Shown piece after piece: positions 37,744 through 48,909 of a stretch of DNA of 64,000 nucleotides (the stretch's first letter is position 1; each line of letters begins with the position of its first letter). A program made the position numbers and the translations under genes. The notes under the pieces were generated by a model. The model was not told the origin of the DNA, ran no database searches, and was given only the letters and a program-made list of their open reading frames with translations. The DNA is from Stratiolaelaps scimitus (lineage: Eukaryota > Arthropoda > Arachnida > Mesostigmata > Laelapidae), in NCBI GenBank assembly GCA_019614645.1, contig JABWDB010000012.1:7998001-8062000 (forward strand), written 5' to 3'.

Positions 37744-38359
37744 GTAATGTCCTCGCCAGACATGTTCTCGTAGCAATAATACTAGAAAAAGGTCCGTCTC
37801 GCCCCGTGGTGGTGAGGCGGCAACGTCGTCTAGGTGGAGGCCAAGCGACACAGCTTGCATAAATAGACCGGAAGTGCGATATGCCACCGATCGCAGGTTC
37901 GAATTCTGCCGTAGCTGGCCACATTTAGATGTGCCGCTTCCCCCTATTCGGGACATTTGCCGAGTGATATTGCCGAGATGATATTGCCCTGAATGATTGC
38001 AATGCCGCTCGGCAACAAAAGCAACTTACACAGCTATGAAGACTGAATTGACTGTTGCTCCGTTCGCCGTTAAGAACCGCCGGCGATCTTCTCGAGTTAC
38101 AAAAAATTCGCATACACAGTCGTGTTATCCTGGTGAGGCTGTCGAGCCTCTTCGGTGTGTTTGTGTGTGTGTGCGTGTCATTCGGCACGCGTGGCCAATC
38201 GTACTTTTTTCATGGATTTACGTTTTTTGCCGGCGATTCTCGGGGTGTCGCTTGGCTCTTTCGCCGAATCACTCCTACTGTGCATTTCCAGAACCGTTGC
38301 AGCTAACCCTTTTATTGTTTTTTTTGTGTCGATTCGATGTCGTCTCTTATTCTCCGCAG
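37744..38359 (+). other. Ank2: intron between the two ZU5 exons
   Basis: 616 bases, GTAATG to TATTCTCCGCAG with a long T-rich tract. Around 37865-37930 a GCAGGTTCGAATTCTGC stem-loop resembles a tRNA T-arm, but the rest of a cloverleaf does not form, so it is probably another SINE remnant. The reading frame of the next exon happens to be open back to 38155. Confidence 0.85.
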
Positions 38360-38571
38360 AGGTGAGCGCTATGCAAGACTTCAACACCAACCGTGTGACA
38401 CGTATCCTCACCACCGAATTCCCGCAGTACTTCGCCGTGGTGTGCCGCAATCGTCAAGAGGTCCACTCAATTGGACCGGAGGGTGGCATGGTGTCGTCAA
38501 CAGTCGTGCCCCAGGTTCAAGCGATCTTCCCCGACGGGGCGCTAACCAAGAAGATCAAAGTCGGACTCCAG
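38360..38571 (+). CDS. Ank2: ankyrin exon: first half of second ZU5 domain (ZU5C)
   Basis: Acceptor CTCCGCAG, phase 1 entry (G|AG = Glu). It encodes [20 protein letters not shown], then [20 protein letters not shown] and [20 protein letters not shown], and closes KKIKVGLQ at CAG|GTAAATAAG. This is the start of the second ZU5 domain of the ZU5-ZU5-UPA supramodule. Spliced at 38571 (phase 0), it continues as [14 protein letters not shown] at 58541, exactly as in other ankyrins. If the donor is ignored, the frame runs on into the giant extension. The shared part is unambiguous. Confidence 0.96.
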
Positions 38572-41500
38572 GTAAATAAGAAAAAGAAGCAGAAATCAGT
38601 TGACCATCATAAAGATTCGCATCTCGCTGACACAGAGACATTATCAGACGATCTGAGTTTAGCGGCGAAAAAGCCGAGATTTGGTAGGTACTTTAGTTGT
38701 TTGCATTCGGCATCACCCGTCAAGAGTTTAGGCGACAAGAGACCCTCAGATAGCACGACTGTAGATATTCACGAAGGTATAGTTGCACCTAGAAAGCGAT
38801 TCTTCGTCAGAACAAAAACAACTGCTATGCGGGTAGAGATGGTTGACAGTACAAATAACAATAACATGAAGCCAGCCAAGAAATCCAACCTGAAGCCGTC
38901 ATTCCCGTTTGGTCGAAGCAACAAGAACAAGGAGGTCGAAGTTTCCGCAAGCCGGACCGCCACCGCCGTCTCCGTCGAGCGGGCCGCCAAGGACGACAAG
39001 GACAAAGATAAACAAGATAAGGACAAGCAGGGCGGGTCATCGATACCACCCATCCCCGAAATCGAATTGCCAGCTGACAATGTCTCGGACGTTGCCACTG
39101 TCGTCTGCGAGTCGCCGGTGAAGTCGCACACGCTGGGTTGCTCGACACCACGGCCTATAGGCGACAGTGTTGTGGAGGAGCTGGCCATCTCATTAATGAC
39201 ATTCCTTAATGAAGACAAACTCACGGATGAGGCGGAGGGCTCGAGTACGCAGCGTAAAGCTGTGACTCCGGAGCTGTCACCAGCTCGAAGTCTGCTAGCC
39301 AGATTGACTCCGTCGAAGAAGCGGCACAACGATCAGCCATCCGACACGGATGATTTTCCATCATCGCCAAAGAAACAAAGGCTATTCAGGACCCAAGTGC
39401 TCCGTAAGCGGAAGGGCAAGGCTAAAAAGAAGGCGAGGGACGCCTCTCCTAATAAGCCCGCCGCGACCCCCGAGCGCCTAACGGTCACTGAGTCCGAGAA
39501 GGCCGAAACAAGAAGTGTGCGCAGCGAGAACCTCGAGGTGCCAAACATTATTAAGAACACACAGTCGATGGAAAGTATTGATCTCAATTCGGAAACGCAG
39601 AGCCGAAAGGAGAGCGCTCCTGAGGTGGCGAAACCGGATGGGGCAGACGACGTTCAAAACGTCAGCCAGAAGAAAGGCTTCCTAATGCGTTTTGGCCGGC
39701 ATAGGGTGTCCAGTGTAGTTAAAGTTGCCACAGACGAGCCCTCGACGTCGACCGCTCAGGTCGATAACCGCTGTATCGAGAAGCCCAGTTCAGACGAGCG
39801 ACTGGGCAAGGTGTCAATTATTCGCCTGCTTCGTGGTGGAAGAAGATCGAGTTCAGATGCGGAATCTGCGCAAGATGCAGCATCGAGCGAGGCTATCGCA
39901 TCCAAGAACGATGACGATGACGAGAAATCGAAAGATAAGCGCAAGAAGCGCGCGACCAGACCTACTGAAAAAATTAAGGTGTTTACCCTATTTAAACGGC
40001 GCGGCGAGCGAGACGAAGATGTGGTCATCGACGAGGAGCCTCGAGAGGGCGAGGTTGAGGAAAGTGCCGAAATGCGAGTTTGCGAATCGGAGCTGAAGGA
40101 CGAGAAGGCCGCGGACACGAAGAGTGACAAGGAGGAGAAATCGGGCAGGGACGACTCGAAGTCGGAAAGTAAAAAAGAGGACCAGACCAAGGGGGACTCA
40201 TCGTCTCAGGAGAGGAAGCCCGCCAAGAAGCGCAAGAAGAAAGTGCTTTTCAGTAGATTTACGATTCAGAAACCTGAACGACGCAAGAGGCATGCCGGAG
40301 CGGGCTATATGCAGGCCACCGACGGCGATACCTCGACGGCTGGCGAAGGCCACAATGAGTCGGAGAAGAAACAAACGACAGCCTCGGACGAAAAGAAGGA
40401 CGAGGCCAAAAGTGAGACGGATACAACTGCCAATCAGGACTCGGGTCAGGGAACGTCGGAGCCGGCAACAAGTGAACGCCGAGATAGCGAACAATCATCG
40501 AGAGGCTTCTTTAGTTGGTTCACTGGCTGGCGAAGTGTGGACGATAAGATCAAAGAGGTGCCGGAAAGCTGTTGCGATACCACCGCGGAGAAGTCCGAGG
40601 CAGCAAAAGAGCTTGACCCTAACACCGAGGCTGATGTGTCCGATATCCAGAGCGAATCCGAGTCCGTCACTGACGAATGTGCAGGTGAGAAACCAATTGA
40701 TCTGGAAGAACAGATGAAGCCCAAAGCTGAGCAGAAAGATAAACTAGAAAGCCCGAAGGGCGAGCCAGACAAGCCGACGGATGCGGTATCCAGCAAGACC
40801 AAGAGCTTACTGAAGCGCTTCCGCCGAAAGCGGTCGAAGCAAGCCGCGGATCTCGTTGACTCTGGTAAGGGAGAGAGTAGCGAGGGCAGCCGACCTAGCA
40901 GCGCTAAAACTGCGAGTCGGCCATCAAGTGCATCAAAACTATTATCGATCTTCCGAAAATCAAAGTTGGCAGAAGATACGACCACCGAACAAGCTACCAA
41001 AGGGGAAGGTGAACCTGCTGGGGCAACAACGTCTGATAAGACGGAGGCGGTCACATCCGAGGTAGACGATTCCGCTGTGGCCTCAGATCCTCCCAAAGAT
41101 GATATTCCACTTAGTGAGGCAACAAGCTACCCAAAAGACAAACAAGAAGGCCAGTTAGCGGAGAATCTCGAGGAGCCTCTCAGCATCAGCGAGAAGGACA
41201 GTGGTTATGAACCCGGTCATGCAGATAAGAAGACTCTTTCTGCCGCCGTACCCTCTGGAAGAAGGAAGCCACGTAGAAATAGAAATAGAAAGGGCAAAAG
41301 TCGCGATGTATCTGCTAAAGCCGATGTCCCTCTTACAGAGGTGGCGGAGGAAAAGGTTTTACCTCATGATGTCGAGGTAAGACGGGTGGAAGTTCAGATG
41401 TCGTCGCCTCAGCAGGCTGAGCAAAAAGCGAAGAGTGTTGAGAGCAAGGTGACTGAAGTGAAGGACACAAAGATTGCAATCCGTGATCAAAAGTCTGAAG

Positions 41501-44500
41501 GCAAATCTCCGTCGCCGCCTGCTGGCGAGGGCAAACGCAACCGTCGACGACGTCGAGGCAAAAAGAGGTCTCCCACAAAACCAACTGATGGGCAAGAGAC
41601 CAAGGCCCCACGTCGGGCTAAAGAAGGCCGAAAGGAGAGGTCAGCCGAAATGTCGGCAACTGAGAAAGCAACAAAAGATGACCTAGAAGAGGCTAAGGCA
41701 GAGGTTGAAGAAGCCACAGCCGATGTTGCGAAATGTGAGATAACTGAGAGCGGTGCCACTGAAGATGTGCCATCGTCCGCAGAAGCGGTCACACAAGCGA
41801 AGACGAAAGTCCCTGAGGCTGCCGAGAAGATAACTCCAGCGCCCGCAAAACAGAAGCGGAGCTTGTTAAAGTTCTGGCCGACAAAGAAATCGAAGACCCC
41901 GTCCGATGCAAAAACTTCACCTCCCGAGACAGAGAAAGTGGCTGCTCCGAAAGTGTCTGCTGAAGCTGCCGAGGTGGCCCAACTGTCTGAGATGAAAACC
42001 AAATCCAAGCCTAGTAAGAAAAAGGCGTTCATGAGTCGCTTCCGAAAATCGAACGATGTTGAACTCAAAACTCAAACAAAAACTCCCGATGACAGCAAGG
42101 CAGAGGGCGACTCTAAAGGTGAGAATCAGGCCGATGCTGACATCGTTCAATACGCTGAGTCGCCTGACATGGAGACAGCGAAGAGCCATCAGTCTGAGTC
42201 ACCGAATAGGGAGAGCACCTCGTCGCGCAAGGGGTCTGAAGCCGAAGACAAGCCTCAAAAAGGCCTCCTGTCCAGTTTTTTGCAGTGGTCGTTCGGTCGG
42301 ACTGAAAGCCCAGAGCGGCCCGAGACTGAGACGACTACCAGCCGGCCGTCCGAACTCACACTGGCGTCTGCGAAAAACGGCGACAAAGAACCCCAAGAGT
42401 CCAAGGTAGAAATCGTTGTCGATGACACGGACGCAGATAAGGAGAATGGCGATTTTAGGGAGCGCGTTCAGTCAATTGAGTCGGAGACTCAGAGGTCTGA
42501 CACTACCTCCAAGTTTGAAACACCCGTCGAAGAGTTCAAGCCCTTGGTGGGCGAACAGAAAAAGACTACCGGTTTCTTCAGCAACTTTGGCTGGCCCGCA
42601 TCTCTTTGGACATTCGGAACCGGAACAGAGGACGAACAAAAGGACGAGGCAAAAGATGAAGCCAAGGCCGATACCAGTAACGAAACTCAGGAAAATGTAA
42701 AGGACTCCACGGAGGCCGAGCTAGCGGAGAAGGCTACTGGGGAAGCAGAGTCGAAGCCTACCGAAGATAATGCTACAGCTGTGGACGGGGTTCAAGATAG
42801 CAAGGCAGCTGAGGAAGATGCCAAGACCACTGAGTGGCAGGAGGCTGAGAGTAAACCTAAACTTTCGCAGGACGCTCGAAAGAAAAAGGACAAGAAAGAG
42901 AAGAAAGTGAGAACGTCTAAGGCTAAGAAGGACAAGCCTGATGCGAAGGTCAGTGACAAACACGAAAAAACTGAAAAGGCTCAAGAAACAACGGAAGTTG
43001 AGCTTAATGAGGATGCGCAGAAAGATGAAAAACCTGCTGCAAAATCCGCTGAGAGACAAAAATTTTCATTTAGACTGCCCACAGTAAAGGTGCCGAAGTT
43101 GTCAATAGCCAAGAAGAATTCGACAGGCACTAAGGCTGAAACTGTTGCAAAAATTGAAGCAGAGGAGGTAAAGCCAGAAGCCGCAAAAGATGGCGCACAA
43201 GAGGACGCAAAGCCGGAAGTTGAACCTTCCGCAGACGAGGACCGCGAAGGTGCAAACCAAAAAGCGGTGTCTGAGGCTGAGCCAAAAAAAGTCAAAGGCT
43301 CTTTCCTGAAAAATATATCGCTCCCAAAATTTCCGAAATCGAAAAGGAATTTAGATAAGAAATCGTCCGAGAAAGTCACTGAGTCGGTGAAAACAGAAAC
43401 GAAACTGGAGCAAAAGGAAAATATAGAGGTACAGGGACCAGTAGATGAAGAAAAAGTCGGCGACGAGACGGATAAGGCAGCAGCTGCTGAAATAGCGGTT
43501 GACGAGAAACCAACCGTGGAGACGGACCCCTCGGAGAGCGCCGCCTCGAAGGAACCCGTTGCTGGACCCTCAGGGGAGGAAAAATCAACGTCCGAAAGCG
43601 CCGAGTCGCCGAAGCGCACAATCACAATCACTATTCCTCTACCTAAATTCAAGCTGCATAAAAAAGGCAAGGGGAAGAAAGTATCCAAGTCTGCTAAAAA
43701 ATACAAGCCCAAATTGGAAGAGAAATCGTCGGCAGAAAAGACCGCAGCCGATGAGCTCCCAGCCACCGAGAAATCCGCGGATGAACAAACGACTGAAGCT
43801 GTAGAGCAGGCGGACAAAACTGCGAAAATTGAAACCGGGAAAACCAGCAAGTTATTTTTCTTATCGCTGCCCAAATTCTACCCAATGAATAAAAAAGAAG
43901 CACAGATAAAGGTTAGCGCGAAGAATAAAGAAGATTCGGATGAAATTGATAAGAAGATTGAAGAAGATGCGGACGAAAAGGCTAAGATAGCTGAGAAGCC
44001 ACCGGAGGAGTCTCCTTGCCACAAGGACAAGGCGAAGAAGATCAAGAAAGGCAAAAAATCGAAGGACGAAAAGCCTGGCAAGGTCAGGCGTGGCCGAGTC
44101 GCCAAAAAGGGCAAAGATCCCTCCCGTAAGGAGATAGCTTCTGAGCTCACCAAGACCGAGGCAGATGAAACAAAGACCAAGGCAGAGTCCGATGAAGCCG
44201 CTGTGGAAAAAAAGCTAGCCACTAACGAGGCCGAAGGGATTGATGAGGCCAGTGAGCGCCCTAACACGGAGGTTGATCGGCCTAACGTTGACGTCGCCCC
44301 GTCCTCCGAGAGCCCCAAGCCGTCGGTCAAGGAAACCCAGAAGACCCGGAAGTTTGCTTTCGCTGTCAAGGTCCCCAAATTCAAATTTAGCAGGGACAAG
44401 AAGTCAGGTGAATCGGTTCCTGCCAACGACGATAACAAAACCATTGCAGAATCTGATAAGGATGAAACGAATCAAGCCGATGGGGAGAGCAAAAATGTTG

Positions 44501-47500
44501 CTGAGCATGGCGACCAGGTGGATAAAAAGGAGCAAGAAACGACTCAGGACGATGATGAGATGCTAACAGACAGACCGACCGAAACGCCCGAACCCGTTGA
44601 AAAGAAGCAGCTCAAAATGAAACGGACTTTTACCGTGAATTTTGCAAAATTCCTTTCAAAAGGCAAAGATATATCTGTGGAGGAAGCTCGTAAGGGAATA
44701 GAAAAAGACCGGTCCGTTGATGAGGCAGATTTCGAGCAAAAATCGCTAGATGAGCCAAAGAAAGACACGGATGAGTCGCAGCCTGTAGCGGGTGATGAAC
44801 AAGAGGAAAAGAAGGAAATTAGGAAGGATGTTGATGTGAAGGATGATGTGGCTAGGGAACATAGTGCGAAAAAATCCCGCAGATTCTGGACCCCCAAATT
44901 TCCCATGCTTAGTCTGAAGTCGTCATCCAAGAAAGCAGAATCAGCAGAAAGCGAGACAGAGGCAAAAGTAAAAGAGCCGTCGGAAGAGGGAAAAGTCATC
45001 GAGACCGCTGAGAAGTCGAACGAAATCGAGGCTGAGCCAAGGTCAGAGCCCACAGAAGGGACCGACGCTGAAGACGAAGCAAAAGAAACAGATAAAAAAG
45101 ATGCTTCTCTAGGCGAATGCACACAAGGGGCACCCGCGCCTAAGGACAGGAAAAAGTTCAAGTTCACAATTAATTTCCATAAACCTAGCTTTGGACTTAA
45201 GAAAAAAGGTAAGCAGTCCGAACAAGAGGCGGAGGAAACACCTGCCGATGCCAAAAAGACTGACACAGAAGACGAAGACAAGAAAGATGAAGTGCATGCG
45301 GAGGCTGGTGAATTGACGCATATTGACGCTGCTACAGAAGTCGACGAAACGCCTGGCGAGCACGCAAAACAGGCCGATGACGCCACGGCCAAGGGGGAAG
45401 ACACTGCGGAAATTGTAACTGCTGACGAGCCAGACAAGGCAACTTCTGAACCCAAGAAAGATTTGCAGAAAAGCCGCTTCGCTATTCGTGGATTGGCTTG
45501 GCCTAAATTTTCCTCTTCTAATAAATCCGATAAAACCGAACCTCCGAAAACGACCAGCGAGGCCCAGAAACCTTCGGAGGATGTTACCAAAGAAACTGAA
45601 ACGGATGCTGAAACTCAGAGGAGTCCAAGTGAGGTTGAGCTCGAGGATGCGGAGGCTGATGGATCACGGGAGACTCCCGCTACAGAGATATCTGGCACCG
45701 CTGAATCTGACGTTCCCTCAAAGGAAACTCCGATGAAAGATGATGTAGGTCGCAAGCAACTTACGTTCACGATTACCATTCCGAAGCTTTCTATGCCAAA
45801 ATTGAAGCGCAAGAAAAAGTCGGAGCAAGAAGCCGATGAAACCACTCAAAAAGCGGACACCGAGCTAGCTCAAGACGATGGCACTGCCACAGTTGATATT
45901 GGGGAGTGCACAACTGATGACGCCAAAGAGGTTCCTGCTCGAGACACCGAAGAAATCAAGTGCGAAGTCATCTCAGCCGAAGGAAAGCCCACGGATTCTT
46001 CGGAGAAAATCGACGATGCCCCTTTAGAAGATGCGGCTGATGCTGTGGCAGCTTCGAAGCGATCCTGGTGGCAGTCGTTTATTCCAAAACCACGTGATAC
46101 CAAAACGCCAACGAAGACCGACGCCGCGGACGTGCAAGAGGAACCATCTGCTACCCAAAGAAAATTCTTCCGTTTCTCAAAGAAATCCCCATCTAAGGAG
46201 GATAAGTCGATGGAGACTTTGGAAAAGCCAGTCTTAGAGCCAGTGCCCGAGGTTTCGGAGAATGAGGCTTCTAGGTCGGAAGAGATCTCAAAGGAAGAAT
46301 TAAGAGACGAACAGCTCGTCGATGAGGAGAAACAGGCAGCTAAAATGGACACCAAAGAGGAGGTCGTCAAGGATGACAATCAAGAGACGGGCGAGCCTAA
46401 GAACACGACCAAGGAACGCAAGTTCTACGCCGTCTTCAAATTGGGTCGGAAGGTGGATTCCGCTGAAGTCAAGGCTAAGGATACCGAGGCCAGAGCGAAA
46501 AATTCTGAGACCCAGACTAAAGATACGAAGGCCGAAGCGAAGGATGGTGAAGCAAAATCTGACAAAGCTAAAGACAGTGCTGAATGCACTGACGCACCAC
46601 CCGCTACAAAACGCAGGATGTTCCGTCTCAAAAACATGTTTCGCGAGAAAAAGCCTGCCGAGGTGCCCAAAGTGTCCGACAGGTCCGAAGCAGCAAAGGA
46701 AACCAAAAAAATATTAGGATCTGCTAACGCCGATGTGGAGGGAAAATCTGAAGAAAAAGAAGAAAGCATTCAGAAAGAAACTATTGTCGACGCTTCCACT
46801 AAGGAGGTCACCGAGCCAGATGCATCGTCTGAGCCCATGACTGATAAAAAAGAAGCTAAAGAAACCGAATCTCCCGTATTAATTACGAAACAGGATATTA
46901 CCATAGATGCAGAAACTGGTTCAGTAAAGATCGAGGAGGTTGACGATGGTAAATCAAGCCCCAGTGAAGACAAACGAGATGGTGCAGGGGCCTCGCGTGG
47001 CCGTAGGAAGCGGAGAAATCGCAATCGCAAGAACAATAAGTCGAGCATCGTGCGAAGCTGCGATACCGAGATCGAGAAGACTGTCAAGGAGCAGAAGTCG
47101 GCTGATGACGAGTCGAAAATGTCATTTGTGGAAGAAAGGACTAAGGATGTGGAAAAAAATCTGTCTGAATGCAGCTTCGTGGAGGAGGGCGCTCGCGAGA
47201 TGGTCATCGAGTCGAGTACAGGCGAGGTGACTAAAATTGAAGTCGTCAGCGAAAAACGCGTAGTCACAAAGACCACAAACTCGTCAACGGTTGTGACGAC
47301 CTCATCCGTGGCCTTCGAAGGGCCTTCGGACTCCCAGTCCGCCGACAAGGCTGCTTCTGCCACCGAAAGTATCATTGAAGAGAAAGTAGAGCGCAAGGAA
47401 ATCGATAAGAGCGTGGTGGAGGAGATTTCCGAAACTCGAGAGGATGTAACCGAAGTCGAACAGAAGGACGGCACCACTGTGTCAACGTCAAAAATAGAAG

Positions 47501-48909
47501 AGGACAATGAAAAAAATCGGTTAGACGAGAAAAAGCAGTCCTTTTCGTTCTTCGGACGTTTTCGACAGAAGCGCAAAGCTGACGGCCAACCTGAGCCCGT
47601 GAGCGACGACAGCCCCGAAGTAAAAATGAGACTGCAAAAAGATGCCACCCTTATCGACGCTAGCCACAGCTCGGACGTCGTCACGGAAGAAATCACCGTT
47701 GATGCGACTGGTGAGCCTAGCGACGGCAAACCAAAAAAGAAGAAGCGCTACTTTAAATTTACGAAGCGTTTCGTAAAAAAGAACATTGTTGAATCGGTAC
47801 AGTCGCCGGATAAGGGCCGCAAGCCGGGGGACGCCAGTGGCTCGAGTGAGGTACACGCACAAAACACGGAGGTCGTCAAGACAACAGAGGTGACGAAATC
47901 GACGGAGAAGCAGGAAAATGAAGAAAAACGACCAGGCACCGCTGAGGCCAGCAAGGCTGAGGGGAAAGGCGACGAGGCTCGACCCGAAGAAAAAGCACAA
48001 TCTGAGGTCAGGGGAAAGCCAGAGAAGGACACGGGCATACTGGCCTTCCTAGCGAAACGACTGCGCAGATCGGACAAGGACAGCGGTAGCTCGGCCGGCG
48101 ATAAAGCCACCACCGATGTGGCACCAACGAAGCCGGCAAAGGCAGTAAAGCAAAGCCAGGCAGCGAAAGCAGACGAGCCGACGAAGTCGGAGGAGAAAGC
48201 TGAAAAAGATGACGCTGAGAGGTCCGAGAATCCGGCAGAAGATGATGAAGATGATGATGATGAAAACGAAGACAACGATGATGACGAGGAGAGCACTGTG
48301 GACAGCACAAAAAACGAGGGCGAATCCTCGGACTCGACCGAGATCAAGGACACTTCAGATGAGGACTCAGCAGAGAAGCACGAAGGAGGAGACAGCAAGG
48401 CAACGAACGAGGCGAAACCTACTGACAGCGACGAGAGGACAAAAGCACCAAAAGCCAGAGGAGTGTTCGGCTGGCTCAAGCGAACCAAGCCAGGCAGTGG
48501 CGGCAGCAGTAAGGTTACGCCTGCCGATGTCGACAATAAGACAAGGTCGAACAGTCACGGGAAAGCGGAGTCTCGCGGTGGAAAGGGCGCAGACGTTGGC
48601 AAGGCCTCGACGGCGCCAAACGTGTCGGTGAACGGTGGCGACTCGTCAAAGACAGCTGACACGGCCTCCGTCGAGGAGGAGCGGCCCAAGAAGAAGGGCA
48701 AGCGCCTTTTTCAGAAGGGCAGCAAAATTGAGGACGAAAAAGCGGTAGTCATTAGCAAGAAAGGGTTCGACAATCATGGCCAAGATGAGTCGGCTGGCGC
48801 GAGCACCTCAAGTCAAGCACCTAAGTATGACCACTTCGGACGAAGCTACATATTCCGCTGGCCAGGCGTCCGTTACAATAATACCCTTGATACAGCTGCC
48901 CGACAGTAG
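38572..48909 (+). CDS. Ank2: giant ankyrin extension (terminal giant exon)
   Basis: An uninterrupted 3,445-codon frame continues in phase from the ZU5C half-exon to TAG at 48907-48909. It has no ANK, ZU5, UPA or death-domain similarity. It alternates at least 35 short basic/aromatic modules (for example [19 protein letters not shown] at 44347, [16 protein letters not shown] at 47731, [12 protein letters not shown] at 40501) with long Lys/Glu/Asp/Ala/Ser/Thr-rich spacers that should be disordered. Arginine-rich RRNRNRK blocks occur at 41263 and 47002, an acidic run at 48226-48297, and an aromatic C-terminus ([16 protein letters not shown]). Maintenance of one frame over 10 kb shows it is translated. 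Other giant ankyrins are neuronal and link the axonal membrane to spectrin or microtubules, so a similar role is an inference. A protein ending here would keep all 24 ANK repeats and the spectrin-binding ZU5N, but only half of ZU5C and no UPA or death domain. Confidence 0.9.
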   Translation, partial: VNKKKKQKSVDHHKDSHLADTETLSDDLSLAAKKPRFGRYFSCLHSASPVKSLGDKRPSDSTTVDIHEGIVAPRKRFFVRTKTTAMRVEMVDSTNNNNMKPAKKSNLKPSFPFGRSNKNKEVEVSASRTATAVSVERAAKDDKDKDKQDKDKQGGSSIPPIPEIELPADNVSDVATVVCESPVKSHTLGCSTPRPIGDSVVEELAISLMTFLNEDKLTDEAEGSSTQRKAVTPELSPARSLLARLTPSKKRHNDQPSDTDDFPSSPKKQRLFRTQVLRKRKGKAKKKARDASPNKPAATPERLTVTESEKAETRSVRSENLEVPNIIKNTQSMESIDLNSETQSRKESAPEVAKPDGADDVQNVSQKKGFLMRFGRHRVSSVVKVATDEPSTSTAQVDNRCIEKPSSDERLGKVSIIRLLRGGRRSSSDAESAQDAASSEAIASKNDDDDEKSKDKRKKRATRPTEKIKVFTLFKRRGERDEDVVIDEEPREGEVEESAEMRVCESELKDEKAADTKSDKEEKSGRDDSKSESKKEDQTKGDSSSQERKPAKKRKKKVLFSRFTIQKPERRKRHAGAGYMQATDGDTSTAGEGHNESEKKQTTASDEKKDEAKSETDTTANQDSGQGTSEPATSERRDSEQSSRGFFSWFTGWRSVDDKIKEVPESCCDTTAEKSEAAKELDPNTEADVSDIQSESESVTDECAGEKPIDLEEQMKPKAEQKDKLESPKGEPDKPTDAVSSKTKSLLKRFRRKRSKQAADLVDSGKGESSEGSRPSSAKTASRPSSASKLLSIFRKSKLAEDTTTEQATKGEGEPAGATTSDKTEAVTSEVDDSAVASDPPKDDIPLSEATSYPKDKQEGQLAENLEEPLSISEKDSGYEPGHADKKTLSAAVPSGRRKPRRNRNRKGKSRDVSAKADVPLTEVAEEKVLPHDVEVRRVEVQMSSPQQAEQKAKSVESKVTEVKDTKIAIRDQKSEGKSPSPPAGEGKRNRRRRRGKKRSPTKPTDGQETKAPRRAKEGRKERSAEMSATEKATKDDLEEAKAEVEEATADVAKCEITESGATEDVPSSAEAVTQAKTKVPEAAEKITPAPAKQKRSLLKFWPTKKSKTPSDAKTSPPETEKVAAPKVSAEAAEVAQLSEMKTKSKPSKKKAFMSRFRKSNDVELKTQTKTPDDSKAEGDSKGENQADADIVQYAESPDMETAKSHQSESPNRESTSSRKGSEAEDKPQKGLLSSFLQWSFGRTESPERPETETTTSRPSELTLASAKNGDKEPQESKVEIVVDDTDADKENGDFRERVQSIESETQRSDTTSKFETPVEEFKPLVGEQKKTTGFFSNFGWPASLWTFGTGTEDEQKDEAKDEAKADTSNETQENVKDSTEAELAEKATGEAESKPTEDNATAVDGVQDSKAAEEDAKTTEWQEAESKPKLSQDARKKKDKKEKKVRTSKAKKDKPDAKVSDKHEKTEKAQETTEVELNEDAQKDEKPAAKSAERQKFSFRLPTVKVPKLSIAKKNSTGTKAETVAKIEAEEVKPEAAKDGAQEDAKPEVEPSADEDREGANQKAVSEAEPKKVKGSFLKNISLPKFPKSKRNLDKKSSEKVTESVKTETKLEQKENIEVQGPVDEEKVGDETDKAAAAEIAVDEKPTVETDPSESAASKEPVAGPSGEEKSTSESAESPKRTITITIPLPKFKLHKKGKGKKVSKSAKKYKPKLEEKSSAEKTAADELPATEKSADEQTTEAVEQADKTAKIETGKTSKLFFLSLPKFYPMNKKEAQIKVSAKNKEDSDEIDKKIEEDADEKAKIAEKPPEESPCHKDKAKKIKKGKKSKDEKPGKVRRGRVAKKGKDPSRKEIASELTKTEADETKTKAESDEAAVEKKLATNEAEGIDEASERPNTEVDRPNVDVAPSSESPKPSVKETQKTRKFAFAVKVPKFKFSRDKKSGESVPANDDNKTIAESDKDETNQADGESKNVAEHGDQVDKKEQETTQDDDEMLTDRPTETPEPVEKKQLKMKRTFTVNFAKFLSKGKDISVEEARKGIEKDRSVDEADFEQKSLDEPKKDTDESQPVAGDEQEEKKEIRKDVDVKDDVAREHSAKKSRRFWTPKFPMLSLKSSSKKAESAESETEAKVKEPSEEGKVIETAEKSNEIEAEPRSEPTEGTDAEDEAKETDKKDASLGECTQGAPAPKDRKKFKFTINFHKPSFGLKKKGKQSEQEAEETPADAKKTDTEDEDKKDEVHAEAGELTHIDAATEVDETPGEHAKQADDATAKGEDTAEIVTADEPDKATSEPKKDLQKSRFAIRGLAWPKFSSSNKSDKTEPPKTTSEAQKPSEDVTKETETDAETQRSPSEVELEDAEADGSRETPATEISGTAESDVPSKETPMKDDVGRKQLTFTITIPKLSMPKLKRKKKSEQEADETTQKADTELAQDDGTATVDIGECTTDDAKEVPARDTEEIKCEVISAEGKPTDSSEKIDDAPLEDAADAVAASKRSWWQSFIPKPRDTKTPTKTDAADVQEEPSATQRKFFRFSKKSPSKEDKSMETLEKPVLEPVPEVSENEASRSEEISKEELRDEQLVDEEKQAAKMDTKEEVVKDDNQETGEPKNTTKERKFYAVFKLGRKVDSAEVKAKDTEARAKNSETQTKDTKAEAKDGEAKSDKAKDSAECTDAPPATKRRMFRLKNMFREKKPAEVPKVSDRSEAAKETKKILGSANADVEGKSEEKEESIQKETIVDASTKEVTEPDASSEPMTDKKEAKETESPVLITKQDITIDAETGSVKIEEVDDGKSSPSEDKRDGAGASRGRRKRRNRNRKNNKSSIVRSCDTEIEKTVKEQKSADDESKMSFVEERTKDVEKNLSECSFVEEGAREMVIESSTGEVTKIEVVSEKRVVTKTTNSSTVVTTSSVAFEGPSDSQSADKAASATESIIEEKVERKEIDKSVVEEISETREDVTEVEQKDGTTVSTSKIEEDNEKNRLDEKKQSFSFFGRFRQKRKADGQPEPVSDDSPEVKMRLQKDATLIDASHSSDVVTEEITVDATGEPSDGKPKKKKRYFKFTKRFVKKNIVESVQSPDKGRKPGDASGSSEVHAQNTEVVKTTEVTKSTEKQENEEKRPGTAEASKAEGKGDEARPEEKAQSEVRGKPEKDTGILAFLAKRLRRSDKDSGSSAGDKATTDVAPTKPAKAVKQSQAAKADEPTKSEEKAEKDDAERSENPAEDDEDDDDENEDNDDDEESTVDSTKNEGESSDSTEIKDTSDEDSAEKHEGGDSKATNEAKPTDSDERTKAPKARGVFGWLKRTKPGSGGSSKVTPADVDNKTRSNSHGKAESRGGKGADVGKASTAPNVSVNGGDSSKTADTASVEEERPKKKGKRLFQKGSKIEDEKAVVISKKGFDNHGQDESAGASTSSQAPKYDHFGRSYIFRWPGVRYNNTLDTAARQ
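38660..42620 (+). repeat. Ank2: giant extension, N-terminal block of basic/aromatic modules
   Basis: About seventeen modules, at roughly 38665, 38790, 38877, 39370, 39671, 39816, 39973, 40231, 40501, 40801, 40936, 41263, 41533, 41856, 42016, 42259 and 42569. Typical cores are [31 protein letters not shown] and FMSRFRKSN: two to four bulky hydrophobics followed by Arg/Lys clusters. Two members near the end ([12 protein letters not shown] and [15 protein letters not shown]) are more hydrophobic. Spacing is irregular, about 45-150 residues. Confidence 0.75.
43060..45820 (+). repeat. Ank2: giant extension, central block of strand-like KFxF...PKF modules
   Basis: Ten modules, at 43060, 43294, 43615, 43849, 44347, 44623, 44875, 45151, 45475 and 45754, each about 15-22 residues. 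They share alternating basic/hydrophobic residues and a PKF or PKL core: [78 protein letters not shown]. They are more alike than the flanking blocks, which suggests recent internal duplication or strong shared constraint. Spacing is about 80-165 residues. Confidence 0.8.
46057..48726 (+). repeat. Ank2: giant extension, C-terminal block of basic/aromatic modules
   Basis: Modules at 46057 ([11 protein letters not shown]), 46159 ([13 protein letters not shown]), 46417 ([12 protein letters not shown]), 46612 ([14 protein letters not shown]), 47002 ([10 protein letters not shown]), 47536 ([13 protein letters not shown]), 47731 ([12 protein letters not shown]), 48034 ([15 protein letters not shown]), 48457 ([10 protein letters not shown]) and 48690 ([13 protein letters not shown]). 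Between 47110 and 47500 a Val/Thr/Glu-rich segment (for example [12 protein letters not shown]) breaks the pattern and recalls the Thr/Val strand after ANK 24. Confidence 0.75.

Noticed and set aside
37865..37930. Possible tRNA gene
   Set aside because: A T-arm (GCAGG-TTCGAAT-TCTGC) forms, but acceptor, D and anticodon stems do not. More likely a SINE remnant.
38155..38359. Upstream extension of the giant frame to 38155
   Set aside because: This part is T-rich intron ending in a clear acceptor (TATTCTCCGCAG), and the spliced frame from 37743 to 38360 matches the ankyrin family exactly.
42981..47729. Long antisense open frames over the giant extension (for example 43874-42981, 45590-44544, 47729-46770 on the minus strand)
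   Set aside because: They are mirror frames of a Glu/Lys/Asp/Ser-rich coding sequence, whose codons rarely give stops on the other strand. They are Ser/Phe-rich, have no domains, and the sense frame is three to ten times longer.
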